A DNA stretch of 34,611 nucleotides from the NCBI GenBank assembly GCA_964394815.1, contig CAYMZC010000010.1, forward strand, positions 1-34,611, read 5' to 3'. This document shows positions 15,940-25,693 of the stretch, in pieces (within the stretch, counting starts at the first letter, position 1; the number at the start of each line of letters is the position of its first letter). The position numbers and the translations under genes were made by a program. Source of the stretch: Sandaracinobacteroides sp964394815 (GTDB taxonomy: Bacteria > Pseudomonadota > Alphaproteobacteria > Sphingomonadales > Sphingomonadaceae). The notes beneath the pieces are model-generated. The model saw only the letters and a list, made by a program, of their open reading frames with translations, had not been told where the DNA came from and did no database searches.

Positions 15940-16800
15940 ATGGCATCCGCCTTCCAAGACCGCTATTTCTGGACACCGGACAATGTCCGCCTCCATTTCC
16001 GCGACCATGAAGGAGACCCGGCGCGCCCGGCGCTCCTGTGCCTGCCGGGGCTGAGCCGCAACCTGCGCGATTTCGAGCCGCTGGCCAGCCGGTTCGCACC
16101 GCGCTTCCGCGTGCTGACGGCCAGCCTGCGCGGCCGGGGCGAATCGGGCTATGCGCGCGACCCGCTGACCTATGTGCCCCTTACCTATCTGCGGGATGTC
16201 GGCCAGCTGATGGACGAGGCCGGGCTGGAGCGCACCATCATCATCGGCACCTCGCTCGGCGGGCTGATCGGCCTGATGCTCGACGTGACGCAGAAGCAGC
16301 GCATCGCCGGCCTCATCCTCAACGATGTCGGCCCCGACATGGAGCAGGCAGGGCTTGACCGGATTCGCGCGCAGTTCGGCCGGGGCGGCGGCTGGCCCAG
16401 CTGGTACATGGCCGCGCGCGACCTCGCCCGCCGCCAGGGCGACATCTATCCGGACTGGGCGCTCGAAGACTGGCTGGCGCACGCAAAGCGCCTGTGCCGC
16501 GTCTCGCCCGAGGGGCGCATCGACTGGGATTTCGACCCGGAAATCTCGGCCCCCTTCCGCCTTCCCCATGGCGACCAGGCGCTCGACCTGTGGCTGGCGC
16601 TCGACAGTTTCCGTGACCGGCCCGTCCTCAGCATCAGGGGCGAATTGTCCGACATATTGTCGGCTGCAACACAGGCGCGCATGGCTGCGCGGCTGCCGAA
16701 GCTGGAAATGGTGACGGTGCCGCGCGTCGGCCATGCGCCCACCCTGGAAGAGCCTGTCGCCATCGCGGCGCTGGAAGCCTTTCTCGACAGATTCCGCTGA
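15940..16800 (+). CDS. Alpha/beta-fold hydrolase
   Basis: A 286-residue soluble hydrolase of unknown substrate. The fold is clear: LLCLPGLSRNLRDF (oxyanion region), the nucleophile elbow GTSLGG with S105, an acid candidate D238 (RGELSDI), and H265 in VGHAPTLEEP. Length is normal for the family. It lies divergent to the TetR gene across about 160 bp, so it is a candidate target of that regulator. There is no ribosome site before the ATG; a TTGACA lies at 15906-15911. An oxidoreductase gene follows 123 nt downstream on the same strand. Confidence 0.9.
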   Translation: MASAFQDRYFWTPDNVRLHFRDHEGDPARPALLCLPGLSRNLRDFEPLASRFAPRFRVLTASLRGRGESGYARDPLTYVPLTYLRDVGQLMDEAGLERTIIIGTSLGGLIGLMLDVTQKQRIAGLILNDVGPDMEQAGLDRIRAQFGRGGGWPSWYMAARDLARRQGDIYPDWALEDWLAHAKRLCRVSPEGRIDWDFDPEISAPFRLPHGDQALDLWLALDSFRDRPVLSIRGELSDILSAATQARMAARLPKLEMVTVPRVGHAPTLEEPVAIAALEAFLDRFR

Positions 16801-16923
16801 GTGCGCTGCCCCGACAGGCCACAATGCATCGCCCACTATGAAGATGGCGACCTGTGCGGCCCGGGCGGAAAAGGGTAGAAGCCGGCGATGGCGCGCCCCG
16901 GCGGGCGCTGCCGCGGAGGAGAG

Positions 16924-17943
16924 ATGACGATGGCGGAAAAACGGCATGTGTGGCGGCTGGCGAAGCGGCCGGTGGGCGACATTCAGGATTCGGACCTGAA
17001 GTATCATGAAGAACCGGTCCCGGCGCTGCAGGACGGGCAGTTCCTGGTGCAGGTGGGCTATCTGTCGCTCGACCCGACGAACCGGATCTGGATGTCCGAC
17101 ATGGAGCAGTACATGCCGCCTGTCGGCCTGGGTGACCCGATGCGCGGCGGCATCGTCGGCCGTGTCATCGAAAGCCGCAAGCCCGGCGTGGAAGCGGGAA
17201 CGCTGGTGGCCGGGCTTGGCGAATGGGCCAGCCACATGGTGAGCGACGGCACCGGGCTTTCCCCCTTCCCGGAAGTGCCGGGCATCAGCATCGCCCAGGC
17301 CTTCGGCACGTTCGGCGGCGTCGGCCCCACGGCCTATTTCGGCCTGCTCGACATCGGCCAGCCCAAGCCGGGCGAAACGCTGGTGGTTTCGGCAGCAGCC
17401 GGTGGCGTCGGCCAGATCGTCGGCCAGATCGGCAAGATCCGGGGGTGCAAGGTCATCGGCATTGCCGGCGGCCCCGACAAATGCCGCTTCATCACCGAAG
17501 AACTGGGTTTCGATCACGCCATCGACTACAAGTCCGAGGATGTGGGCCAGGCGCTCGACCGGCTGGCGCCCGAGGGCGTTGACATCAATTTCGAGCAGGT
17601 GGGCGGGCCGATCATGTCGGCGGTCGTCTCGCGGATGAAGCTTTTCGGCCGCATACCGCTGTGCGGGCTGATTTCCAGCTACAATGCGACCACGCCGCAG
17701 GAAGAGCCGGGCCGCTGGACGCTCATCCTGATGCGCCGCCTGATGATCCGCGGCTTCATCGTGACCGATTTCGCCGACCGCTTCCCCGAATCCTTCCAGG
17801 CGCTGGGCGGCTGGATGCTCGAAGGCAAGCTGAAGACGCGGCAGGATGTCCGGCCGGGTCTCGACAAGGCGCTCGATTATGTGAAGCTGCTCTATTCCGG
17901 CGGGAATTTCGGCAAGCTTCTGGTCGAGGTGTCGAAAATCTGA
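16924..17943 (+). CDS. NADP-dependent oxidoreductase, MDR family (leukotriene B4 dehydrogenase / CurA type)
   Basis: A medium-chain reductase without catalytic zinc, of the type that reduces the double bond of alpha,beta-unsaturated ketones with NADPH. The 339-residue product has an N-terminal GroES-like domain (YLSLDPTNRIWMSD), the nucleotide-binding motif VVSAAAGGVGQIVGQIGK, and the later family pattern PEGVDINFEQVGGPIMSAV. C-terminal LEGKLKTRQDV and YSGGNFGKLLVEV are also typical. A GGAGG at 16915-16919 precedes two possible starts, ATG 16924 and ATG 16930. A 9-bp hairpin follows the gene. Confidence 0.92.
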   Translation: MTMAEKRHVWRLAKRPVGDIQDSDLKYHEEPVPALQDGQFLVQVGYLSLDPTNRIWMSDMEQYMPPVGLGDPMRGGIVGRVIESRKPGVEAGTLVAGLGEWASHMVSDGTGLSPFPEVPGISIAQAFGTFGGVGPTAYFGLLDIGQPKPGETLVVSAAAGGVGQIVGQIGKIRGCKVIGIAGGPDKCRFITEELGFDHAIDYKSEDVGQALDRLAPEGVDINFEQVGGPIMSAVVSRMKLFGRIPLCGLISSYNATTPQEEPGRWTLILMRRLMIRGFIVTDFADRFPESFQALGGWMLEGKLKTRQDVRPGLDKALDYVKLLYSGGNFGKLLVEVSKI

Positions 17944-17950
17944 GAATGGA

Positions 17951-17974
17951 GCCGGGGGCGGCACGGCCCCCGGC
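17951..17974. terminator. Candidate bidirectional terminator hairpin
   Basis: Perfect 9-bp inverted repeat (GCCGGGGGC at 17951-17959 and GCCCCCGGC at 17966-17974) with a 6-nt loop. It lies between the 3' ends of the convergent oxidoreductase gene and the small minus-strand gene. There is no long T-run on either side, so termination is inferred from position and stem strength. Confidence 0.6.
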
Positions 17975-17991
17975 GCCTTCATCGCGGTGGA

Positions 17992-18315
17992 TCAGGTCCG
18001 GCGCTTCAGCTCGCCTTCCAGCGCGCGCGGCTTCTGCGGCGCGCCAAGCACCGCCTGGGGCGCGTTGGGTGGCATGGCGGCAATCGCCGCCGTGCGGGCA
18101 TCATGGCGCGCCTTACGCCTGTCGAGGTAGCGCTTGAACAGCATGCCGCCAACGGCCGCCGCGACCATTCCGCCCGGCCCCAGCCGGCGCGCGATGGCCG
18201 GGATCATGGCGGGCGCTGCCGCGCCGATAACGGCCCCGGCCGGCCCGGCGGATGCCCCGCCGATCGTGCGGGCAATGGACCTGCCAGCGGCTGCAGTCAG
18301 TAATTTTCCGATCAT
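17992..18315 (-). CDS. Small hypothetical protein with glycine/alanine-rich hydrophobic region
   Basis: A 107-residue protein of no recognised family. Residues about 15-62 are rich in Gly and Ala and fairly hydrophobic (GPAGAVIGAAAPAMIPAIARR, then GGMVAAAVGGMLF), which could associate with a membrane. A strongly basic stretch follows (KRYLDRRKARHDAR) and the tail is basic (GELKRRT). A strong GGAGG lies about 8 nt before the ATG, so it is probably expressed. It follows hemW by 36 nt on the same strand and may be the last gene of the rph-rdgB-hemW operon. Confidence 0.75.
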   Translation of the reverse strand: MIGKLLTAAAGRSIARTIGGASAGPAGAVIGAAAPAMIPAIARRLGPGGMVAAAVGGMLFKRYLDRRKARHDARTAAIAAMPPNAPQAVLGAPQKPRALEGELKRRT

Positions 18316-18351
18316 CAGGAACCTCCAGTTCCATCAACTGGGACTGGGGCC

Positions 18352-19500
18352 TCATTGTTTCAAGCGGCAGGAAAGATCGAGCAGAATCCTGTTGGTGAGC
18401 GGCCGCCCGGCAGGAGTCACCCGCAGGCGGTCCCCCGGCTCCAGCAGCCCCATGCGCACAAGCCGCGCGCGTGCGCCTGCATCGATGACGCTTTCGAGCG
18501 GCGTGCCCGTGCGGGCGGCGAAGCGGGCCGGGTCGATGCCTTCGGCCAGCCGTAGCCCCATCAGCAGCGCTTCTTCCGCCGCTTCGGACGGCTGGACGGG
18601 GATTTCGGCCTCGATTCCGCAGCCGCCCGTTTCCACCGCCTCGAGCCAGGTTTCCGGGCGGCGCAGGCGCGTGGTGGCAAGGCCGCCGCGCCGGCCATGG
18701 GCGCCGGGGCCGATCCCGGCATAATCGCCATAGGTCCAGTAGACGCGGTTGTGGCGGCTTTCCGCACCGGGCCGGGCATGGTTCGAAATCTCGTAAAGCG
18801 GCAAGCCTGCCGCCGCGCACAATTCGCCTGTCAGGTCGAACATGTCGGCCGCCGCCTCCTCGCCCGGCAGGTCCAGGAGGCCCTTTGCCGCAAGGCTGTG
18901 AAAGCGCGTGCCCGGCTCGATCGTGAGCTGATAAGCGGACAGATGGCTGGTGCCGAAGGCAAGCGCGCGCGCCAGTTCGTCATGCCAGGCTTCCGGCGTC
19001 TGCCCGGGCCGGCTGTGGATCAGATCGAAGCTGACGCGCGGAAAATGCCGTTGCGCGACATCGAGCGCCGCCAGCCCCTGCGCAAGATCATGCGGCCGGC
19101 CAAGCAGCCGGAGCGCGCCGTCATCCAGCGCCTGAAGCCCGAGCGAGACCCGGTTGATTCCGGCGGCGGCGAAATCGGCGAAGCGGGCCGCTTCGACCGA
19201 GGAGGGGTTCGCCTCCAGCGTGATCTCGGGCGTGCCGTCGGCCGGCCACAGCCGGAGGGCTTCCGCGATGATGGCGCCAGCGGTGGCCGGCGGCATCAGC
19301 GATGGCGTGCCGCCGCCGAAGAAAATGGAAACAAGGCGCATGCCCTGCGTCCTGCCGGCTTCATGGCGGAGTTCGGCGAGCAGGGCGTCCCGCCAGCGTA
19401 CGTCGTCCACCCGGGCGCGCACATGGCTGTTGAAATCGCAATAGGGGCACTTGGTGACGCAGAAGGGCCAGTGCACATAAAGGGCGAGCGGCCCGCTCAC
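18352..19500 (-). CDS. hemW: Radical SAM protein HemW (heme chaperone, HemN-like)
   Basis: HemW proteins are radical SAM relatives of coproporphyrinogen dehydrogenase that bind heme and pass it to targets. The 382-residue product has the [4Fe-4S] motif C14-x3-C18-x2-C21 (FCVTKCPYCDF), the FFGGGTPS SAM-binding loop, GINRVSLGLQ, and the HNxxYW motif (HNRVYWTYGDYAGIGPGAHG) typical of HemW. It lacks the N-terminal extension of true HemN. Start is GTG 19500, overlapping the rdgB stop by 4 nt (GTGA). Third gene of the rph-rdgB-hemW operon. Confidence 0.93.
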   Translation of the reverse strand: MSGPLALYVHWPFCVTKCPYCDFNSHVRARVDDVRWRDALLAELRHEAGRTQGMRLVSIFFGGGTPSLMPPATAGAIIAEALRLWPADGTPEITLEANPSSVEAARFADFAAAGINRVSLGLQALDDGALRLLGRPHDLAQGLAALDVAQRHFPRVSFDLIHSRPGQTPEAWHDELARALAFGTSHLSAYQLTIEPGTRFHSLAAKGLLDLPGEEAAADMFDLTGELCAAAGLPLYEISNHARPGAESRHNRVYWTYGDYAGIGPGAHGRRGGLATTRLRRPETWLEAVETGGCGIEAEIPVQPSEAAEEALLMGLRLAEGIDPARFAARTGTPLESVIDAGARARLVRMGLLEPGDRLRVTPAGRPLTNRILLDLSCRLKQ

Positions 19501-20114
19501 GCCAGCAGCGCCGCCTTCAGCTGCGCGAAAGCCCTGGCCCGGTGGCTGATCCCATGCTTCAGGTCCGGGTCCATTTCGCCGAACGTCTCCGCATGGCCTT
19601 CGGGCACGAAGACGGGATCATAGCCAAAGCCCCTGTCCCCGCGCGGCGGCCAGACAAGATGGCCCGCCACCCGCCCTTCGAACAGCCGTTCGCGGCCATC
19701 GGGCCAGACAAGGGCGAGGGTGCAGGCGAATTCCGCCCGGCGGGACACATCCGGCCCGAGGGCGGCGAGCTTTTCCTCGACCTTGCCCATGGCCAGCATC
19801 CAGTCCCGCCCGGTGGGCGTTTCGGCCCAGTCGGCCGTGTAGACGCCGGGCGCGCCGCCGAGGGCGTCCACGCACAGGCCGCTGTCATCCGAAAGGGCGG
19901 GAAGGCCGGTGCCCTTTGCCGCGAACCGCGCCTTCAGCAGCGCATTGCCGGCAAAGCTGGCCTCGGTTTCCTCGGGCTCGGGCAAGCCGAAATCCGAAAC
20001 CGGCACGGCCGCGATCCCGAACGGCTCCACCAGGGCCGCAATTTCCTTCAGCTTGCCCTTGTTGTGGCTGGCGAGCACCAGCCTCGGGCCGATTTCCAGC
20101 CTGTCGCCTGCCAT
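19497..20114 (-). CDS. rdgB: Non-canonical purine NTP pyrophosphatase RdgB/HAM1
   Basis: RdgB hydrolyses dITP, ITP and XTP so that deaminated purines are not built into nucleic acids. The 205-residue product has the nucleotide-binding SHNKGKLKEI near the N-terminus, LPALSDDSGLCVDALGG, and the C-terminal GFGYDPVF and SHRARAF motifs. GGAGG precedes the ATG by about 6 nt and lies in the 12-nt gap after rph. Same operon as rph and hemW. Confidence 0.96.
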   Translation of the reverse strand: MAGDRLEIGPRLVLASHNKGKLKEIAALVEPFGIAAVPVSDFGLPEPEETEASFAGNALLKARFAAKGTGLPALSDDSGLCVDALGGAPGVYTADWAETPTGRDWMLAMGKVEEKLAALGPDVSRRAEFACTLALVWPDGRERLFEGRVAGHLVWPPRGDRGFGYDPVFVPEGHAETFGEMDPDLKHGISHRARAFAQLKAALLA

Positions 20115-20126
20115 GCCGCCCTCCGC

Positions 20127-20843
20127 TCAGCGCCCGGTTGCGGCGCGCTGCTTGGCGAAGATCGCGTCGCAGCCCATGCGGGCCAGCCGCAGCAGCCTGA
20201 GCAGTGTTTCCTCATCGAAGATGTCGCCTTCGGCGGTTGCCTGCACCTCGACAAGGTGGCCGCTGGACGTCAGCACGAAATTGCCGTCGGTGTGGGCGGT
20301 GCTGTCCTCGGGGTAGTCGAGATCAAGAACGGGCGTGCCCTCATAAACGCCGCAGGAAACGGCCGCCACCTGCAGCGGCAGGGGGTCGGTTTCGAACGGG
20401 GTCACGGCATTGATCTTGTCGAGCGCCATGCGCAGCGCCACCCAGGCGCCGGAAATGGCGGCGGTGCGCGTTCCGCCATCGGCCTGCAGCACGTCGCAGT
20501 CGATCACGATCTGCCGCTCGCCCAGCGCCTTCAGGTTGGTGACAGCGCGCAGGGAGCGGCCGATCAGCCGCTGGATTTCCTGCGTGCGGCCCGATTGCTT
20601 GCCCTTGGCCGCTTCGCGGCTGCTGCGCGTGTGGGTGCTGCGGGGCAGCATGCCATATTCGGCCGTCACCCAGCCTTCGCCCTTGCCGCGCATGAAGGGC
20701 GGCACCTTTTCCTCGACGCTGGCCGTCACCAGCACGTGGGTCTGGCCGAACTTCACGAGGCATGAGCCTTCGGCATGGGCGTTGAAGCCCGGAATCATCT
20801 CGATCTCGCGCATCATGTCCGGCGAACGTCCCGAAGGGCGCAT
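20127..20843 (-). CDS. rph: Ribonuclease PH
   Basis: RNase PH trims tRNA 3' ends by phosphorolysis. The 238-residue product has the family features MRPSGRSPDMMR at the start, TEGSCLV-like AEGSCLVKFGQTHVL, the basic RSTHTRSSREAAKGKQSGRTQEIQRLIGRSLR region (seen as RLIGRSLRAV), and the phosphate-site DCDVLQADGGTRTAAISG. ATG 20843 was chosen as the conserved start, with GAGGA about 6 nt upstream. It heads the minus-strand operon and is divergent from hrcA across 110 bp, a conserved arrangement in this group. Confidence 0.96.
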   Translation of the reverse strand: MRPSGRSPDMMREIEMIPGFNAHAEGSCLVKFGQTHVLVTASVEEKVPPFMRGKGEGWVTAEYGMLPRSTHTRSSREAAKGKQSGRTQEIQRLIGRSLRAVTNLKALGERQIVIDCDVLQADGGTRTAAISGAWVALRMALDKINAVTPFETDPLPLQVAAVSCGVYEGTPVLDLDYPEDSTAHTDGNFVLTSSGHLVEVQATAEGDIFDEETLLRLLRLARMGCDAIFAKQRAATGR

Positions 20844-20917
20844 GGTCTGTCCTCGATCTGTGCTGGGAAAAAACAAGCCCGGGCGATAGGCTTCCTGGCC
20901 GCCGGACGCAACCATGG

Positions 20918-20946
20918 TTGAGAAGGCGGCGATGGCGCACTAGATA
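20918..20946 (+). promoter_or_regulatory. Candidate promoter for hrcA-grpE (possibly leaderless)
   Basis: TTGAGA at 20918-20923 and TAGATA at 20941-20946 are separated by exactly 17 bp in the rph/hrcA divergent intergenic region. A start site 6-7 nt after the -10 would fall at about the hrcA ATG (20954), which has no ribosome binding site. The boxes could be read by the housekeeping sigma or by a heat-shock sigma. No CIRCE operator was found here. Confidence 0.5.
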
Positions 20947-20953
20947 CTCTCTC

Positions 20954-21997
20954 ATGCAGGAGCCACAGGGAATCACGGTCTCCCAGCTGACCGAGCGCGC
21001 GCGCGGCATCTTCCGTGACATCGTCGACAGCTACCTCGAAACCGGGGCTCCGGTCGGCTCGCGCACGCTTTCCAGAATGGGCGGCCTCCAGCTTTCTGCC
21101 GCCTCGATCCGCAACGTGATGCAGGATCTGGAGGAACTGGGCCTGCTTGCGGCGCCGCACACTTCGGCCGGGCGCGTGCCCACCGAACAGGGGCTGAGGC
21201 TCTTTGTCGATGGCATGATGCAGGCAGCACAACCCTCGCGCGAGGATGTCGCCGCGATCGAGGCCGAAGCCATGCGCGCCGGGGCAAGCCTCGAAGACCT
21301 TCTGTCCCGCACCACCTCCGTGCTTTCCGGCCTTGCCCAGTGCGCGGCCGTCGTTGCAACGCCCAAGACCGAACCGGCGCTGCGGCAGCTCAACCTCGTG
21401 CGGCTGGGGCCGGGCCGGGCGCTCGCCGTGCTGGTGGGTGCCGATGGCAGCATCGAGAACCGGGTGATGGCCCTGCCCGAGGGCCTGCCGGACCATGTGC
21501 TCGAACAGGCGCAGAATTATGTGAACGCCCGGCTTTCCGGGCTGACGCTTGCCGATGCCGCGGGCAGGCTGCGCCAGCAGATGGCGACCGACCGCGCCGA
21601 ACTCGACCGGCTGACGGCGGACCTTGTCGAGCAGGGGCTGGCGATCTGGTCGAACGATGGCGCGCGGCCCGTGCTGATCGTGCGCGGGCAGGCCCATATC
21701 CTCGATTCCGCCGACCTCGACCGCACGCGCGCCCTGCTGGAGGAACTGGAGCAGAAGGAGGAACTGGCCCGCCTGCTCGACCGGGCGCGCGAGGCCGAGG
21801 CCCTGAGGATCTTCATCGGCGCCGAAACCCAGCTTTTCGCACTGACAGGGTCGAGCGTGATCGCCGCGCCCTATCGCGGCGCCGACGGCCGGGTAATCGG
21901 CGTGGTCGGCGTGATCGGCCCCACGAGGTTGAACTATGCGCGCGTCGTCCCCATGGTGGACTTCACTGCGAACAGATTGTCGAGGTTGATGGCATGA
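20954..21997 (+). CDS. hrcA: Heat-inducible transcription repressor HrcA
   Basis: HrcA represses chaperone operons by binding CIRCE elements and is sensitive to GroEL availability. The 347-residue product has the N-terminal winged-helix domain (LTERARGIFRDIVDSYLETG, APVGSRTLSR, SAASIRNVMQDLEELGLL, then SAGRVPTEQGLRLFVD), an insertion region, and the C-terminal GAETQLFALTGSSVI plus GVIGPTRLNYARVVPMVDF signature. ATG 20954 (MQEPQGITV) is chosen; there is no ribosome site. It overlaps grpE by 4 nt. No CIRCE was seen upstream of hrcA or dnaK, so its target is probably a groESL operon elsewhere. Confidence 0.95.
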   Translation: MQEPQGITVSQLTERARGIFRDIVDSYLETGAPVGSRTLSRMGGLQLSAASIRNVMQDLEELGLLAAPHTSAGRVPTEQGLRLFVDGMMQAAQPSREDVAAIEAEAMRAGASLEDLLSRTTSVLSGLAQCAAVVATPKTEPALRQLNLVRLGPGRALAVLVGADGSIENRVMALPEGLPDHVLEQAQNYVNARLSGLTLADAAGRLRQQMATDRAELDRLTADLVEQGLAIWSNDGARPVLIVRGQAHILDSADLDRTRALLEELEQKEELARLLDRAREAEALRIFIGAETQLFALTGSSVIAAPYRGADGRVIGVVGVIGPTRLNYARVVPMVDFTANRLSRLMA

Positions 21998-22521
21998 CCG
22001 AAGAAGCGCCGGCCGATGCGCCGAAGCCGCTGGAACAGGAACTTGAGGAGGCGCGCGCCGAAATCGTCGCGCTGACGACGGAGCGCGACGCCGAGCGCGA
22101 TCGGGCGCTCAGAATGGCTGCCGAGGCCGAGAATACCCGCCGCCGGCTGGAGCGCGACAAGACCGAGGCGGTGCAGTTTGCCGCCGCATCCTTTGCGCGC
22201 GACATGCTGACCGTGGCCGACAATCTCGCCCGCGCCCTCGCTTCCATCCCCGAGGAAGCGGCAAGTGCCGCCATCCGCACCGGAATCGAGGCGACCCAGC
22301 GCGAGCTGTTCGCCATTTTCGAACGCAATGGCGTGAAGCGCGTGCCCGCCGTCGGCCTGCCGCTCGACCCCAATTGCCACCAGGCCATGGTGGAAGTGGA
22401 AGCCGAAGCGGAACCGGGCACCATCGTCTCGGAACTGCAGGCCGGCTGGATGATGAAGGAACGCCTGCTGCGCCCGGCGCTGGTGACGGTGGCCAAGGCC
22501 CGCGCCGCAGCCGAAGGCTGA
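21994..22521 (+). CDS. grpE: Nucleotide exchange factor GrpE
   Basis: GrpE releases ADP from DnaK. The 175-residue product has an acidic N-terminus, a long dimerising helix (about residues 12-60, LEQELEEARAEIVALTTERD and MAAEAENTRRRLERDK), ARDMLTVADNLARAL, and the C-terminal beta domain ending in GTIVSELQAGWMMKERLLRPALVTV, the family signature. ATG 21994 overlaps the hrcA stop (ATGA), with GAGG 8 nt upstream. Its partners dnaK and dnaJ lie 1.3 kb downstream. Confidence 0.96.
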   Translation: MTEEAPADAPKPLEQELEEARAEIVALTTERDAERDRALRMAAEAENTRRRLERDKTEAVQFAAASFARDMLTVADNLARALASIPEEAASAAIRTGIEATQRELFAIFERNGVKRVPAVGLPLDPNCHQAMVEVEAEAEPGTIVSELQAGWMMKERLLRPALVTVAKARAAAEG

Positions 22522-22537
22522 ACCCGAAGCCCGGTCT

Positions 22538-23074
22538 TCAGCCGGCCGGCCTGTCCGGCCAGAAGGGGATGAGGGCGGCATAGGTTTCGAGTGGTGGGCG
22601 CGCCTTCGCAGGCGCGCCCACGCTCAGTTCATAGGCATCGCGCACGATTTCCGCCTGCTGCTCCAGCCCGTAGCGGTGGAACGGCTTGCCGGGCACAAGC
22701 GGCAGATAGGCGTAACGGGCCAGCGGCGGCCGCCGCCAGCGCAGGTCGATGCCCTGCTGATGCTGCCACACATGCACCATTTCATGCACGAAATGGCCGC
22801 GCAGCCACAGCGGCTCGGCACTGAAATCCATGCTCCAGCCGCTGCCATTGGGGTGGAACCACAAGTGCCCGTCGGGCGCCATCGTCACCCATGCGGGCTG
22901 CCACATCCACCATTTGCGCGGGTGAACCCGCACCGGGTCCATGGCGAGCGCAGTGCCGAACACGCCGGACAGCATCTGCCTTTCCCCCGGCGTCAGCGGG
23001 CGGCTGAACGGATCCGCGGTCACGCCCGTGGTCAGGCCGGCGGCGGGCGGCTCAGTGCCCCTTGTGGCCGCCAT
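22538..23074 (-). CDS. HExxH putative metallopeptidase-like protein (sphingomonad 'vgr-related')
   Basis: A 178-residue protein with an HExxH zinc-type motif at residues 97-101 (HFVHEMVHVWQHQQG), followed by PLARYAYLPL and a later LEQQAEIVRDAY, where the E of the second helix could be a third ligand. Similar proteins are often labelled vgr-related in Sphingomonadales genomes, but I know of no tested function. No signal peptide is evident. ATG 23074 overlaps the upstream copper chaperone gene by 23 nt; GTG 23023, nearer the conserved RPLTPGERQML, is an alternative start. Probably co-transcribed with the copper chaperone. Confidence 0.8.
   Translation of the reverse strand: MAATRGTEPPAAGLTTGVTADPFSRPLTPGERQMLSGVFGTALAMDPVRVHPRKWWMWQPAWVTMAPDGHLWFHPNGSGWSMDFSAEPLWLRGHFVHEMVHVWQHQQGIDLRWRRPPLARYAYLPLVPGKPFHRYGLEQQAEIVRDAYELSVGAPAKARPPLETYAALIPFWPDRPAG
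22595..22620. terminator. Candidate hairpin downstream of grpE
   Basis: Perfect 10-bp inverted repeat (TGGGCGCGCC, loop TTCGCA, GGCGCGCCCA). It lies inside the 3' part of the convergent minus-strand HExxH gene and 73 nt after the grpE stop. A second shorter hairpin (GGCCGG / CCGGCC, 22544-22560) precedes it. Either could stop transcription from hrcA-grpE; no T-run is present. Confidence 0.4.
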
Positions 23075-23522
23075 GGGCGGCCGCCGTCACCGCACGGGCC
23101 TCCGCGTCGAAGCCCAGCGTCGCGCCGGACTGGAAGCGAAGCGTCACGGGGATGCGGTCCCCGGGCTTCAGCTTGCTGTCGAGCCCGAAGAGCATCAGGT
23201 GATTGCCGCCGGGCGCGAAGGCGAGCGCACCGCCCGCCGGCACGTCGAAGCCGGTCTCGGCGCGCATCCGCATCACGCCATTATGCATGACCATGCTGTG
23301 CAGTTCGATCCGTTCGGCCCGTGGCGAGGTGGCCGCTACCAGCCTGTCAGCCGAGTCGCCGCCCTTCAGGGTGAAATAGCCGGCCGCGGGGCGGCCCGTG
23401 GCCGCCGGCAGCCGCACCCAGGCGCCGGAAAGTTCCGGGCCTTTCGCAACGGCGGGGGCGGCGGCAATGCTGGCGGCAAGGGCGACGACAATGCTGGCGA
23501 CAGGCCCGAAACTGCGGATCAT
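23052..23522 (-). CDS. Periplasmic copper chaperone PCu(A)C
   Basis: PCu(A)C proteins carry Cu(I) in the periplasm and deliver it for cytochrome oxidase CuA-site assembly. The 156-residue product has a signal peptide (residues 1 to about 26, MIRSFGPVASIVVALAASIA). Its exact H-x10-M-x21-H-x-M motif is H75, M86, H108 and M110. The tail is histidine-rich (AAAHGGHKGH), possibly extra metal ligands. ATG 23522 was chosen because AGGAGA lies about 8 nt upstream and the signal peptide begins there; the longer frame upstream is not signal-like. It is divergent from dnaK. Confidence 0.93.
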   Translation of the reverse strand: MIRSFGPVASIVVALAASIAAAPAVAKGPELSGAWVRLPAATGRPAAGYFTLKGGDSADRLVAATSPRAERIELHSMVMHNGVMRMRAETGFDVPAGGALAFAPGGNHLMLFGLDSKLKPGDRIPVTLRFQSGATLGFDAEARAVTAAAHGGHKGH

Positions 23523-23663
23523 GATGATCTCCTCTGCGCTGATCAAACGGACGTAGGCACGCCGGGCCGGCGATGCAACGGGGCGCACACATCGGAGGGG
23601 GGCAGGCCGGGCCGGAGCGCTGCCGCATTGCAAAAACACCCCATGCTGGTTGCGTGCGTGCCA

Positions 23664-23691
23664 TTGATGCGCCGAATGATGACCCTATATG
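23664..23691 (+). promoter_or_regulatory. Candidate heat-shock (sigma-32-type) promoter of dnaK
   Basis: TTGATG at 23664-23669 and CCTATATG at 23684-23691 (TATATG core at 23686) are 16 bp apart. The CCTATAT -10 resembles alphaproteobacterial sigma-32 promoters. The start site would lie near 23697, giving a leader of about 87 nt before the dnaK ATG. A 6-bp hairpin (GGGCCA-TAG-TGGCCC, 23704-23718) would sit at the 5' end of this leader. Confidence 0.5.
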
Positions 23692-23783
23692 CCGCAGTGA
23701 ACCGGGCCATAGTGGCCCACATGCATCAGTGAATCGCCCGGGCAACAGCGGCGATCATGAAAGACGAAGGCAGAGGACAGACT

Positions 23784-25685
<1,902 letters not shown>

Positions 25686-25693
25686 TCTGATAC

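Noticed and set aside
16888..16923. Longer N-terminus for the MDR oxidoreductase starting at 16888
   Set aside because: It would place the strong GGAGG inside the coding sequence and add a Gly/Arg-rich stretch not expected in the family.
20844..20953. Search for a CIRCE operator (TTAGCACTC-N9-GAGTGCTAA) before hrcA, and before dnaK
   Set aside because: No match, even partial, was seen in either intergenic region. The ACTCTC near 20947 has no partner arm.
23643..23732. Small 29-codon open frame in the dnaK leader region
   Set aside because: It has no ribosome site, its codons overlap the likely -35/-10 boxes of the dnaK promoter, and it shows no recognisable protein feature.
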